From Massilia norwichensis (GTDB lineage: Bacteria; Pseudomonadota; Gammaproteobacteria; Burkholderiales; Burkholderiaceae_D): DNA of 64,000 bases. The stretch covers positions 44,146-108,145 of the forward strand of contig NZ_JANUGX010000025.1 in NCBI RefSeq assembly GCF_024753245.1. Reading direction: 5' to 3'. A model generated the notes under the pieces. That model was not told the DNA's origin, did not search any database, and worked only from the letters and a program-made list of their open reading frames with translations. The position numbers and the translations under genes were made by a program. Positions 50,925-59,978 of the stretch are shown one piece after another (the first letter of the stretch is position 1; each line of letters starts with the position of its first letter).

Positions 50925-51814
50925 TGAACCGCCTGATATCGATCGCCATCGGGGCGGCCATCGTCCTGACCCTGTTGAGCTCGAGCGTATTCGTGGTCGA
51001 CCAGCACCGCTTTGCCGTGGTGTATGCCCTCGGCGAGCTGCGTGAAGTGATCCAGCAGCCCGGCCTGCACGTCAAGCTGCCGGCGCCGCTGCAGAACGTG
51101 GTCTACCTCGACAAGCGCCTGCAGACCCTCGACACCGCCGACGGCGAACGCTTCCTGACGGCAGAGAAGAAGGATCTGCTGGCCGACGCCTTCGTCAAAT
51201 GGCGCATCAGCGATCCGCGGCAGTACCTAACCGCGACCGGCGCCGGCAGCAGCCAGAACAGCGCCGAACGCGGCGCCGAGCGCGTGGCCCAGGCCGTGCA
51301 AGTGGCCATGAATGCCGAGATCGGCACGCGCAAAGTCGGCGATGTCCTGTCCGGCCAGCGCGCCCAGATCGACGCCGCGCTGCGCGAACGCATCGCCGCG
51401 GCCGGCCGCCAGATGGGTGTCGAGATCGTCGACGTGCGCCTCAAGCGCGTCGACTTCACGGCCCAGGTGAGCGGCGCCGTGATCGAACGCATGAAGGCCG
51501 ACCGCATCCGCGCCGCCAACGAAACCCGCTCGACGGGCCAGGCCGAAGCCGAGGAAATCCGCGCCGACGCCGAGCGCCAGCGCGCCGTGATCCTGGCCGA
51601 AGCGGTGCGCGACGCCGAGACCATCAAGGGCGAGGGCGATGCGAAAGCCACCCAGATCTACACCCAGTCCTTCGGCAAGAACCCGGAGTTCTACCGTTTC
51701 TACCGCTCGCTCGAAGCCTACCGCGCGACCTTCAAGAGCCGCAGCGATGTGCTGGTGCTGGACTCGAACTCGGAGTTCTTCAAGTATTTCAAAGGCCCGG
51801 GCGCGGGCAAGTAA
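50924..51814 (+). CDS. hflC: FtsH protease modulator HflC
   Basis: The 296-residue partner of HflK has an N-terminal signal-anchor (LISIAIGAAIVLTLLSSSVFVVDQHRFAVVYALGE), the SPFH core (VYLDKRLQTLDTADGERFLTAEKKDLLADAFVKWRI) and the long helix ESGERIKAE-type region RIRAANETRSTGQAEAEEIRADAERQRAVILAEA. ATG 50924 overlaps the hflK TGA by one base. It ends the hflX-hflK-hflC run before repeat B. Confidence 0.95.
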   Translation: MNRLISIAIGAAIVLTLLSSSVFVVDQHRFAVVYALGELREVIQQPGLHVKLPAPLQNVVYLDKRLQTLDTADGERFLTAEKKDLLADAFVKWRISDPRQYLTATGAGSSQNSAERGAERVAQAVQVAMNAEIGTRKVGDVLSGQRAQIDAALRERIAAAGRQMGVEIVDVRLKRVDFTAQVSGAVIERMKADRIRAANETRSTGQAEAEEIRADAERQRAVILAEAVRDAETIKGEGDAKATQIYTQSFGKNPEFYRFYRSLEAYRATFKSRSDVLVLDSNSEFFKYFKGPGAGK

Positions 51815-51817
51815 TCC

Positions 51818-51895
51818 GTAGGGTGGGCACCCCGTGCCCACGCATGCCGCCCGCATTTCGCATGCGTTCGCGTGGGCACGGTGTGCCCACCCTAC
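51818..51895. repeat. Dispersed palindromic repeat, family B, full copy
   Basis: GTAGGGTGGGCACCCCGTGCCCACGC and GCGTGGGCACGGTGTGCCCACCCTAC are inverted arms at the ends of 78 bp, with the inner text ATTTCGCATGC close to the copy at 14605. It lies between hflC and hisZ. Confidence 0.87.
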
Positions 51896-51928
51896 AACTT
51901 TCTGCGCCATTCCAGCTTGGTTTTCGGT

Positions 51929-51934
51929 TAAAAT
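51929..51934 (+). promoter_or_regulatory. Candidate -10 element (TAAAAT) of hisZ-purA
   Basis: GGTTAAAATCG lies about 80 nt before the hisZ start, with a sequence similar to the ndk and surE candidates. The -35 is not clear. It would separate hisZ-purA from the hfl genes behind repeat B. Confidence 0.35.
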
Positions 51935-52013
51935 CGTCGATTCGGCGCAGAATACGCGTGCAAAGCCGCGCATTCTGTTGACCAATCTTTAACAACTCCC
52001 ATTCGCTTTGCCC

Positions 52014-53168
52014 ATGCCTACCTGGCTACTGCCCGAGAATATCGCCGACGTCTTGCCGTCCGAAGCGCGCAAGATCGAGGAACTGCGCCGCCTGATGCTC
52101 GACACCTTCCGCACCTACGGATATGAGCTGGTGATGCCACCGATGCTCGAGTACGTCGAGTCGCTGCTTGCCGGCGCGGGGCAGGACACCGATTCCAAGA
52201 CCTTCAAGCTGGTCGACACGATGAGCGGCCGCCTGCTCGGCCTGCGCGCCGACATGACCACCCAGGTCGCCCGCATCGACGCCCACCTGCTGAACCGCGA
52301 CAGCGTGACCCGCCTGTGCTACGCCGGCACCGTGCTGCACACCCGCCCGTCCGGCCTGCACGCCACCCGCGAGCAGCTGCAGATCGGCGCCGAGATCTAC
52401 GGCCATGCCGGCCTCGAAGCGGATGCCGAGATCCAGGAACTGGCGCTGGCCTCGCTGGCGCTGGCCGGCTTCGAGTCGCCGCGCCTGGACCTGTCGCACG
52501 CCGGCGTGCTGCGGGCGATCCTGGCCGAAGACGCCATGGCCAGGCGCGACGAGCAGCTGCTGCACGGCCTGCTGAAGGCCAAGGACATGCCGGGCCTGGC
52601 CGAGGCCACCGAACACTACGCGAGCGCGACCCGCGCCGCCCTGATGGCGCTGCCGAACCTGTATGGCGACGTCGAGGTGCTGGCGCGTGCCAGGGAACTG
52701 CTGCCGGCGCTGCCGGGCATCACCCGCGCGCTGGCCGAACTGGCGGCGCTGGCCGCTGCCATCGGCGGCCGCGCCCAGATCGCGATCGACCTGGCCGACC
52801 TGCGCGGCTACCAGTACGAGAGCGGCGCCATGTTCGCGCTCTACGTGCCGGGCCTGCCGAACGCCGTCGCCCGCGGCGGCCGTTACGACCACGTCGGCGA
52901 AGCCTTCGGACGCGCGCGTCCGGCCACCGGCTTCTCGCTCGACCTGCGCGAGCTGGCGCGGCTGCTGCCGACCGCCGACCGCAAACACGCCATCCGTGCG
53001 CCGTGGGGCAATGCGCCCGAGCTGCGCGAAAAAATCGCCGAACTGCGCAATAGCGGTGAAGTCGTGATCCAGTCCATGCCGGGTCACGAGAACGTACAGG
53101 ACGAGTTCGAGTGCGACCGTGTGCTCGTCCTCGAACAAGGAAATTGGATTCTCAAAAACTTAGGTTAA
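52014..53168 (+). CDS. hisZ: ATP phosphoribosyltransferase regulatory subunit HisZ
   Basis: The 384-residue protein is a HisRS paralogue that binds the short HisG to make the first enzyme of histidine synthesis histidine-sensitive. HisRS-like features remain (LLPENIADVLPSEARKIEELRR; motif-2-like region RLCYAGTVLHTRPSGLHATREQLQIGAEIYG; YESGAMFALYVPGLPNAVARGGRYDHVGEAFGRARPATGFSLDL) but the tRNA anticodon domain and the catalytic arginine context are lost. ATG 52014 is preferred over TTG 52008. It lies two bases from purA (TAA 53166-53168, ATG 53172). Confidence 0.93.
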   Translation: MPTWLLPENIADVLPSEARKIEELRRLMLDTFRTYGYELVMPPMLEYVESLLAGAGQDTDSKTFKLVDTMSGRLLGLRADMTTQVARIDAHLLNRDSVTRLCYAGTVLHTRPSGLHATREQLQIGAEIYGHAGLEADAEIQELALASLALAGFESPRLDLSHAGVLRAILAEDAMARRDEQLLHGLLKAKDMPGLAEATEHYASATRAALMALPNLYGDVEVLARARELLPALPGITRALAELAALAAAIGGRAQIAIDLADLRGYQYESGAMFALYVPGLPNAVARGGRYDHVGEAFGRARPATGFSLDLRELARLLPTADRKHAIRAPWGNAPELREKIAELRNSGEVVIQSMPGHENVQDEFECDRVLVLEQGNWILKNLG

Positions 53169-53171
53169 GTG

Positions 53172-54482
53172 ATGTCAAATACTGCTAAGAACGTCGTTGT
53201 CATCGGCACCCAATGGGGCGATGAGGGCAAGGGTAAGATCGTCGACTGGCTCACCGACCACGCCGCCGGCGTGGTGCGTTTCCAGGGCGGCCACAACGCC
53301 GGCCACACGCTGGTGATCAATGGCCAGAAGACGGCACTCCAACTGATCCCGTCGGGCATCATGCGCGAAGGCGTGGCCTGCTACATCGGCAACGGCGTGG
53401 TGGTGTCGGTGCCGGACGTGATGCGCGAAATCGACAAGCTGGAAGCTGCCGGCCTCGAAGTCGCCTCGCGCCTGAAGATCTCGGAAGCCTGCCCGGTCAT
53501 CCTGCCGTACCACGTCGCCATCGACGTCGCCCGCGAAGCCAAGCGCGGCGTGAACAAGATCGGCACCACCGGCAAGGGCATCGGCCCGGCCTACGAAGAC
53601 AAAGTGGCGCGCCGCGCGATCCGTATCGCCGACATGCTGAACGAGACCCGCTTCGCCGAGAAGCTGCGCGAGAACCTGGACTACCACAACTTCGTGCTGA
53701 CCGGCTATCTGGGCGGCCAGGCAGTGGACTTCCAGAAGACCTTCGACGATGCGATGGCCCTGGTGCCGCGCCTGCGTCCGATGGTCGGCGACGTCTCCTC
53801 GGCCCTGTACGCCGCGCACAAAGCCGGCGGCAGCCTGCTGTTCGAAGGCGCGCAAGGCTCGCTGCTGGACGTCGACCACGGCACCTATCCGTTCGTGACC
53901 TCGTCGAACTGCGTGGCCGGCAACGCCGCCGCCGGTTCGGGCGTGGGCCCGGGCATGCTGCACTACATCATGGGCATCACCAAGGCCTACACGACCCGCG
54001 TGGGTTCGGGCCCGTTCCCGTCCGAGCTGCCGACCGACGCCGGCGTCGGCGAGCACCTGTCGCGCGTGGGCCACGAGTTCGGCACCGTGACCGGCCGTGC
54101 GCGCCGCTGCGGCTGGTTCGACGCCGCGCTGCTGCGCCGCTCGGTCCAGATCAACGGCGTGACGGGCATGTGCCTGACCAAGCTGGACGTGCTGGACGGC
54201 ATCGAGTCGCTGAAGCTGTGCACCGGCTACAAGATCGACGGCCGTGACGTCGACATCTTCCCGGTCGGCGCCGAAGAAGCCGCTGCCTGCGTGCCGGTCT
54301 ACGAAGAGATGCCGGGCTGGACCGAGTCCACCGTGGGCGCCAAGACCATGGAAGAGCTGCCGGCGAACGCCCGCGCTTACATCAAGCGCATCGAAGAACT
54401 GGTCGGTGTCCCGGTCGACATGGTGTCGACCGGCCCGGACCGCGTGGAAACCATCGTGCTGCGTCACCCGTTCGCCGCCTGA
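53172..54482 (+). CDS. purA: Adenylosuccinate synthetase
   Basis: The 436-residue enzyme makes adenylosuccinate from IMP, aspartate and GTP in purine synthesis. It shows VVIGTQWGDEGKGKIVDWLTD with the catalytic Asp and Lys, the IMP-binding GGHNAGHTL, KIGTTGKGIGPAYEDK, FEGAQGSLLDVDHGTYPFVTSSN, and GPFPSEL. ATG 53172 is chosen although a GTG lies directly before it. It is followed 28 bp later by a phosphoribosyltransferase gene. Confidence 0.97.
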   Translation: MSNTAKNVVVIGTQWGDEGKGKIVDWLTDHAAGVVRFQGGHNAGHTLVINGQKTALQLIPSGIMREGVACYIGNGVVVSVPDVMREIDKLEAAGLEVASRLKISEACPVILPYHVAIDVAREAKRGVNKIGTTGKGIGPAYEDKVARRAIRIADMLNETRFAEKLRENLDYHNFVLTGYLGGQAVDFQKTFDDAMALVPRLRPMVGDVSSALYAAHKAGGSLLFEGAQGSLLDVDHGTYPFVTSSNCVAGNAAAGSGVGPGMLHYIMGITKAYTTRVGSGPFPSELPTDAGVGEHLSRVGHEFGTVTGRARRCGWFDAALLRRSVQINGVTGMCLTKLDVLDGIESLKLCTGYKIDGRDVDIFPVGAEEAAACVPVYEEMPGWTESTVGAKTMEELPANARAYIKRIEELVGVPVDMVSTGPDRVETIVLRHPFAA

Positions 54483-54510
54483 TTCGAATAAAAACAAGGA
54501 ATATAGATAG

Positions 54511-55053
54511 ATGAATACTCCTGCATCGACCGACAAGGACCTGTGGGTCTCCTGGGACGAGTACAACCGCCTGGTCGAGCGCCTGGCGCTGCAAGTCTAC
54601 GAATCGAACTGGAAGTTCGACATGGTGCTGTGCCTGGCGCGCGGCGGCGTGCGTCCGGGAGACGTGATCTCGCGCATCTTCGACGTGCCGCTGGCGATCC
54701 TGTCGACCAGCTCCTACCGCGAAGAAGCCGGCACCAAGCAGGGCAACCTCGACATCGCCAAGTACATGACGATGACCAAGGGCCCGCTGGCAGGCCGCAT
54801 CCTGCTGGTCGACGACCTGGCCGACTCCGGCGTGACCCTGCAGAAAGTGCGCGAGCACCTGCAGACCAACTACCCGGACGTCAGCGAAGTGCGCTCGGCC
54901 GTCATCTGGGTCAAGGGCACCTCGACCTTCAAGCCGGACTACCACCTGGAAGACCTGCCGCACAACCCGTGGATCCACCAGCCGTTCGAAGACTACGACG
55001 GCCTGCGTCCGCACCAGCTGGCGGCATGGATGAAGAAGTTCGAGAAGAACTGA
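54511..55053 (+). CDS. Purine-type phosphoribosyltransferase
   Basis: The 180-residue protein carries the type I PRTase signature I-L-L-V-D-D-L-A-D-S-G-V-T-L (about 98-111) with the PRPP-binding acidic pair, an N-terminal L-A-R-G-G-V-R-P-G segment, and a C-terminal W-I-H-Q-P-F-E-D-Y-D-G-L tail like xanthine/guanine-type enzymes. It therefore likely salvages hypoxanthine, guanine or xanthine. It is co-directional with purA, 28 bp downstream, a usual pairing in Burkholderiales, which links salvage with de novo AMP synthesis. Confidence 0.85.
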   Translation: MNTPASTDKDLWVSWDEYNRLVERLALQVYESNWKFDMVLCLARGGVRPGDVISRIFDVPLAILSTSSYREEAGTKQGNLDIAKYMTMTKGPLAGRILLVDDLADSGVTLQKVREHLQTNYPDVSEVRSAVIWVKGTSTFKPDYHLEDLPHNPWIHQPFEDYDGLRPHQLAAWMKKFEKN

Positions 55054-55087
55054 TCGAGTTGCCGTTCCCGACACTGTCGGAAACGGC

Positions 55088-55105
55088 CCCCCGCGCAGGC
55101 GGGGG
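55088..55105. repeat. Family A half-copy core (variant CCCCCGC/GCGGGGG)
   Basis: CCCCCGC (55088-55094) pairs with GCGGGGG (55099-55105) around GCAG, followed by AGCAAGCT. It matches the variant half copy at 38644 and lies just upstream of a terminator. Confidence 0.55.
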
Positions 55106-55114
55106 AGCAAGCTG

Positions 55115-55142
55115 AATCGGGGCCCGCGCCCCGATTTTTTTT
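55115..55142 (+). terminator. Rho-independent terminator after the phosphoribosyltransferase gene
   Basis: AATCGGGGC (55115-55123) pairs with GCCCCGATT (55128-55136) around a CCGC-type 4-nt loop, followed by a T-run to 55142. It closes the hisZ-purA-phosphoribosyltransferase transcript. Confidence 0.92.
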
Positions 55143-55201
55143 GGCCCAGCTTGAGTATTTGTTATCATTGCCGGCTGCAACACTCACGCCCCGGAGCCCC
55201 C

Positions 55202-57281
55202 GTGCAAGATCCCCTGTTGAATGCGAGCGGCGACCTGCATACGCTCCTGTCCGAAGTCGACTGGACCCAATCGCCGCTCGGCGAACCCGGCACCTGGCCC
55301 GGCCCGCTGCGCACCGTGCTGGAGCTGATGCTCAATTCGAACGCCGCCATGTTCCTGGTGTGGGGGCCGCAACGTACCTTCCTGTACAACGGCGCCTACC
55401 TGCCGGTGCTGGGCGCCAAGCATCCGCAGGCGCTGGCGCGGCCGATGCAGGAGAGCTGGGCCGAAGTATGGGACGAGGTTGGCGCCTTGCTGGACCGGAC
55501 TTTCGGCGGCGAATCGCTGCACTTCACGCGCCATCCTTTCACGATCCTGCGCAACGGCGCCCTGGAGCAGGCCTGGTTCGATTTCTCCTACACCCCGGTC
55601 TACGTCGACAAGGGCAAGGTTGGCGGTGCCCTGTGCGTGCTGACCGAGGTGACCCAGCAGGTGCGCGCCGAGGGCGCCCTGCAGCAGCAGGTGGAGCAAC
55701 TACGCCAGCTGTTCCAGAACGCGCCCGGCTTCATGGCCCTGCTGCGCGGCCCGCAGCACCGCTTCGAACTCGCCAACACGACCTATCGCCACCTGATCGG
55801 CGGCCGCGATCCGATCGGCAAGCCCTTGCGTGAGGTGCTGCCCGAACTCGAGAGCCAGGGCTTCTACGAGTTGCTCAACCAGGTGTACACGAGCGCCGAG
55901 CCCTATGTCGGGCGGCGCGTGCCGGTGCGGCTGCAGCGCGCGAGCGGCGGCGGCATGGAAGTGCGCTGGGTCGACTTTGTCTACCAGCCGGGGTTCGACC
56001 AGGCGGGCGCGGTGTGCGGCATCTTCGTGCAGGGCGGCGACGTGACCGACCACGTCGAATCCGAGTTGCGCTGCCAGCAGGCGGCGGAGATGGCGGCGCG
56101 CCAGCGCGACCGCCTGGACACGCTGCTGGACACGGTCCCGACCGGCATCATGATCGCCGACGCCAGCGGCAAGCTGGTCAGCGGTAACCGGATGATGGAG
56201 CGCATCTGGGGCGCCGGCTATCCGATGTCCGAGAGCTGGCAAGAGTATGCCGCCTACAAGGGCTGGTGGGCCGACAATTCGGCACGCCACGGCCAGCCGG
56301 TGATGCCCGCCGAGTGGCCGATGACGCGCGCCCTGCGCGGCGAGGAAGACGTCAAGGGCATCATTGACATCGAACCCTTCGACCAGCCCGGCACGCGCCG
56401 TACCGTCATGATCTCGGCCGCGCCGCTGCGCGATGCGCTCGGCAATGTGGACGGTGCGCTGGTGACCCATTTCGACATCACCGAGCAGGTGCGGGCCGAT
56501 GCCGCGCTGCGCGAAAGCGAAAGCCGTTTCCGCGCCATCGCCAACGCGATTCCGCACATGGTGTGGTCGAACCTGCCGGACGGCACCCACGATTTCTATA
56601 ACGAGCGCTGGTTCGAGTACACGGGTTTCACGGCCGGCTTCGAGAACAGGGAGCAGCGTGGGCTCGATGCCGCTGCCCTATGTGTTCGACATCTTCACCC
56701 AGGGCGTGCGCACGCCCGACCGTTCCCAGGGCGGCCTCGGCATCGGCCTGGCGCTGGTGAAGAGCCTGGTGGCCCTGCACGAGGGCCAGGTGCGGGCGCA
56801 GAGCGCGGGCCCGGGCAAGGGCAGCGTGTTCGAAGTCGAACTGCCGCTGCTGGTGCAAAGCAAAGCCGCCGAGCCCGATGCGGGCAGCCAGCCGGCGTCC
56901 GGCGCCGGCAAGGCCGCGCGCACCAAGCGCATCCTGGTGGTGGACGACAACGTCGACGCTGCGAACAGCCTGGGCGAACTGCTGGCGCTGCTCGGCCACG
57001 AGGTCGTGGTCCGCTTCGACGGCAAATCGGCGCTGCGCGACGCCGCCGCCTTTGCGCCCGACGTGCTGGTGCTGGACATCGGCCTGCCCGACATGGACGG
57101 CTACGAACTGGCGCGCCGCCTGCGCAGCGTAGCGGCCACCGCGCAAGCCCGCTACCTGGCCCTGACCGGCTACGGCCAGGCCCACGACCGCACGCTGGCC
57201 CACGCCGCCGGCTTCGACCACCACTTCGTCAAGCCGGTCGACATCGTGACGCTGCAGGCCGTGCTGGATGCGGACGGCTGA
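55202..57281 (+). pseudogene. Hybrid sensor histidine kinase, catalytic core deleted and frameshifted
   Basis: The gene starts at GTG 55202 (MQDPLLNASGDLHTLL). Frame 2 encodes two to three PAS domains (WGPQRTFLYNGAYLPVLG; DTVPTGIMIADASGKLV; IANAIPHMVWSNLPDG) until a third PAS at about 56640. After that the natural sequence resumes in frame 3: PYVFDIFTQGVRTPDRSQGGLGIGLALVKSLVALHEG, the very end of a HATPase domain, then a receiver (ILVVDDN...; DVLVLDIGLPDMDG) to the stop at 57281. HisKA, the H-box and most of HATPase are missing, so there was an internal deletion of several hundred bases with a frame change near 56655-56675. The frame 2 continuation to 57301 is nonsense. The sequence of the N-terminus is related to the kinase at 31941. 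A sequencing or assembly error cannot be excluded for the frameshift, but not for the missing core. Confidence 0.85.
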
Positions 57282-57298
57282 CCAACACATCCTTCATA

Positions 57299-57304
57299 TA
57301 AAAT
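57299..57304 (+). promoter_or_regulatory. Candidate -10 element (TAAAAT) of marC
   Basis: CATATAAAATCG places TAAAAT 6 nt before the marC start codon, so the mRNA would be leaderless. No -35 was identified with confidence. Confidence 0.35.
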
Positions 57305-57310
57305 CGCTTC

Positions 57311-57913
57311 ATGACTCAAAGCTTTTTCCAGACATTCATCCTGCTGCTGCTCGTCACTGACCCCTTCGGCAACGTGCCCCTGTTCGTGACCGCGCTGAAG
57401 GACGTGCCGCCGGTACGCCGGCCGCGCATCGTGCTGCGCGAGTGCGCCATCGCGTTCCTGCTGCTGCTGATCTTCATGTTCTTCGGCCGCCACTTCCTGG
57501 CGGCGCTGCAGCTCACCGACATCTCGCTGCGCATCGGCGGCAGCGTGATCCTCCTGATCATCGCGATCCGCATGATCTTCCCGCATCCGGACGGCGTGCT
57601 GGGCCGCAGCAATGGCGGCGAGCCCTTCATCGTGCCGCTGGCGATCCCGGCGCTGGCCGGGCCCTCGGCGCTGGCCACCGTGCTGCTGTTCACCTCGAAC
57701 AATGTGGAAGAGGTGATGGTCCACGTGGCCGCGCTGGCTGCCGTCGGCGTGGTCTGGCTGGCGGTGTTCCTGGCCGCCGAGCGGCTGCAGAAGGCGCTCG
57801 GCGAACAGGTCATGACCGCCTTCGAGCGCCTGATGGGCCTGATCCTGACGGCGATGTCGATCGAGATGCTGCTGGGCGGTATCCGCTCCTTTGTCAAGAC
57901 CCTGCACCAATAA
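57311..57913 (+). CDS. MarC/UPF0056 family inner-membrane protein
   Basis: The 200-residue protein has six hydrophobic helices and the family hallmarks VTDPFGNVPLFVTALKDV at the N-terminus, ISLRIGGSVILLIIAIRMI, and FIVPLAIPALAGPSALATVLL in the centre. MarC-family proteins (MarC, YhgN, YchE) are polytopic with unresolved function; early links to multidrug resistance were not borne out. ATG 57311. The next gene starts 27 bp later. Confidence 0.88.
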   Translation: MTQSFFQTFILLLLVTDPFGNVPLFVTALKDVPPVRRPRIVLRECAIAFLLLLIFMFFGRHFLAALQLTDISLRIGGSVILLIIAIRMIFPHPDGVLGRSNGGEPFIVPLAIPALAGPSALATVLLFTSNNVEEVMVHVAALAAVGVVWLAVFLAAERLQKALGEQVMTAFERLMGLILTAMSIEMLLGGIRSFVKTLHQ

Positions 57914-57940
57914 GCTTCAACACCACCACGAAAGAAACCC

Positions 57941-58399
57941 ATGAAAAAGCTGCTCTCCATTTGCGCGCTCGGCGTCGCCATGTCCCTGACCCTGACCGGC
58001 TGCAAGCGCGGCGAAGGACAGGCCTCGGCTCCGGCCGCCGCGCCGGCCGACGCCACCCCGATCTCCCTGCAGAAGATCGATACCGTGCAAGGCACCGGCA
58101 AGGAAGCGACGGCCGGCACCACCGTCGTCGTGCACTACACCGGCTGGCTGTACTCGCCGAACGCGCAGCAACAGCATGGCGCCCAGTTCGACTCCTCGGT
58201 CGGCAGGGAGCCCTTCAGCTTCCAGCTCGGCTCGGGCATGGTGATCCCGGGCTGGGACCAGGGCGTGCAGGGCATGAAGGTGGGCGGCAAGCGCACGCTG
58301 ATCGTGCCGGCCGCACTGGGCTACGGCGAGCGCGGCGCAGGTCCGATCCCGCCGAATGCGAACCTGATCTTCGACGTCGAACTGCTGGACGTGAAGTAA
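57941..58399 (+). CDS. FKBP-type peptidyl-prolyl isomerase lipoprotein
   Basis: The 152-residue protein has a lipobox L-T-G-C (Cys at about 21), an Ala-rich spacer and one FKBP domain with HYTGWLYSP, FQLGSGMVIPGWDQGVQGMKVGGKRTLIVPAALGYGERGAGPIPPNANLIFDVELLDV. The active-site Tyr/Phe/Asp/Trp pattern is complete. It acts as a folding catalyst at the periplasmic face of a membrane. A paralogue without lipobox lies at 62236. Confidence 0.92.
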   Translation: MKKLLSICALGVAMSLTLTGCKRGEGQASAPAAAPADATPISLQKIDTVQGTGKEATAGTTVVVHYTGWLYSPNAQQQHGAQFDSSVGREPFSFQLGSGMVIPGWDQGVQGMKVGGKRTLIVPAALGYGERGAGPIPPNANLIFDVELLDVK

Positions 58400-58499
58400 G
58401 CGTGCGCTGATTCCGCTTCGCTCTGTTGGCGAGCGTACCAAGCGCCGCCAACCCCCGTGATAAATTGGTAAATACTCAATATCCCGGGAGCGCGAAGTC

Positions 58500-59978
58500 A
58501 TGAAGCATGCAAAGGCCGTCAAGGTACCGACCGGCATCCCCGAACTCGATGCGGTCCTGCATGGTGGACTGCTGCAGGGCCGCATTCACCTGATCGAAGG
58601 GCGGCCCGGAACCGGGAAGACCACCTTGGGGCTGCGCTTTCTGATCGAAGCCCTGAAAATGGGCGAGTCCTGTCTGTACCTGAGTCTGTCGGAATCGCTG
58701 GACGAATTGCAGGAAGCCGCCGATAACCACGGCTGGTCGCTGGATGGCATCGACATCGTCGAAATGATCCCGGTGCCCGGCGATGCCGGCGACGAACAGA
58801 CCATCCTGCTGCCGACCGAAAAGGAACTGTCGAGCCTGATCGAGCAGATCGCCGACCAGGTCGAACGCAGCGCGGCCACGCGTATCGTGATCGATTCGAT
58901 GGTCGAAATCCGGCTGCTGGCCTACGACAGCAGCCACTACCGGCGCCAGATCATCGCCTTGCGCCAGCGCCTGAGCAGGAAAGGCGTGTCCGTCCTGCTG
59001 CTGGACGACCTGACCTCCGATGGCCGCGAGTTCGAACTGCAAAGCGCCGTGCACGGCGTGATCACGCTGGAACAGATCGAACACGCGTTCGGCGCGGCGC
59101 GCAGGCGGCTGCGCGTGGTCAAGCTGCGCGGCGGAAATTTCCAGAGCGGCTGGCACGACTACAGCATCCGTACCGGCGAAATCCTGGTCTTCCCCAGCCT
59201 GATCGCGCAGGAGCACCATCGCCCGCGCACCGGGTTCGAGCTGTTCAGCGGCATTGAAAGCTTCGATGCGCTGTTCTGCGGCCCCCTGACCGAGGGAAGT
59301 TCGACCATGGTGCTCGGGCCCTCTGGGGTGGGCAAGACCACGGTGGCGCTGCAATACGCTTTGTCGGCGGTAAAATCTGGCCACCATGTCGGCTATTTCA
59401 ACTTCGACGAATCCGAAACCACGCTCAGGTCGCGCCTGGTGGCCAGCATGGGAGAAGACGGCGCGCAGGACGAGGCCGCGGCCAACCGCGAGGACGACGA
59501 CGAGACGCGCCGTTTCCATCTGCGCCGCGTCAATCCGTCCCGTATCTCGCCGGGGGAGTTCATCTGGAACGTGCGGCGCCTGGTCGAGGATCTCGACGTC
59601 CGGCTGGTGATCATCGACAGCATCAATTCCTATCTCGACGTCATCCGCGAGGAAAGGTCGCTGCTGCGCCAGATGCACGAACTGTTTTCCTACCTCAGCA
59701 ACATGAACGTGATGGCGATCATCGTCGGCGCCCATTCGGCCAGGCTCGACACCTCGAAAGAGCCGGACGCGCTGAGCCTGATTACCGATAACATTATTTC
59801 CTTGCGCTACTACGAACACAGGAACGTGGTGTGCAAGGCGGTCTGCGTGCTGAAGAAGCGCCAGGGCCGGCACGCACACGATATCCGGGTCCTCTGCCTC
59901 ACCGATGACGGCATCCGCGTCGGCGGGCGGGTGAAGGCCCGCGATGAACAGCTGGGAGCGGCGTCACTTGAAACCTGA
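58500..59978 (+). CDS. KaiC-like tandem RecA ATPase
   Basis: The 492-residue protein has two KaiC domains. The first has Walker A G-R-P-G-T-G-K-T-T (34-42) and a Walker B strand TRIVIDSMVEIRLLA; the second G-P-S-G-V-G-K-T (273-280) with VRLVIIDSINSYLDVIREE. The linker GGNFQSGWHDYSIRTGEILVFPSL is as in KaiC. KaiA and KaiB are not seen. Non-cyanobacterial KaiC homologues act in stress or light/temperature signalling rather than a full clock. It overlaps the following hybrid kinase gene by 35 bases (59944-59978), so they are likely one signalling unit. ATG 58500 follows GGGAGCG. Confidence 0.9.
   Translation: MKHAKAVKVPTGIPELDAVLHGGLLQGRIHLIEGRPGTGKTTLGLRFLIEALKMGESCLYLSLSESLDELQEAADNHGWSLDGIDIVEMIPVPGDAGDEQTILLPTEKELSSLIEQIADQVERSAATRIVIDSMVEIRLLAYDSSHYRRQIIALRQRLSRKGVSVLLLDDLTSDGREFELQSAVHGVITLEQIEHAFGAARRRLRVVKLRGGNFQSGWHDYSIRTGEILVFPSLIAQEHHRPRTGFELFSGIESFDALFCGPLTEGSSTMVLGPSGVGKTTVALQYALSAVKSGHHVGYFNFDESETTLRSRLVASMGEDGAQDEAAANREDDDETRRFHLRRVNPSRISPGEFIWNVRRLVEDLDVRLVIIDSINSYLDVIREERSLLRQMHELFSYLSNMNVMAIIVGAHSARLDTSKEPDALSLITDNIISLRYYEHRNVVCKAVCVLKKRQGRHAHDIRVLCLTDDGIRVGGRVKARDEQLGAASLET

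Noticed and set aside
51969..52013. Upstream TTG at 52008 as the start of hisZ.
   Set aside because: ATG 52014 lies two codons later and fits the family N-terminus (MPTWLLPENIADVLP); the TTG has no better ribosome site.
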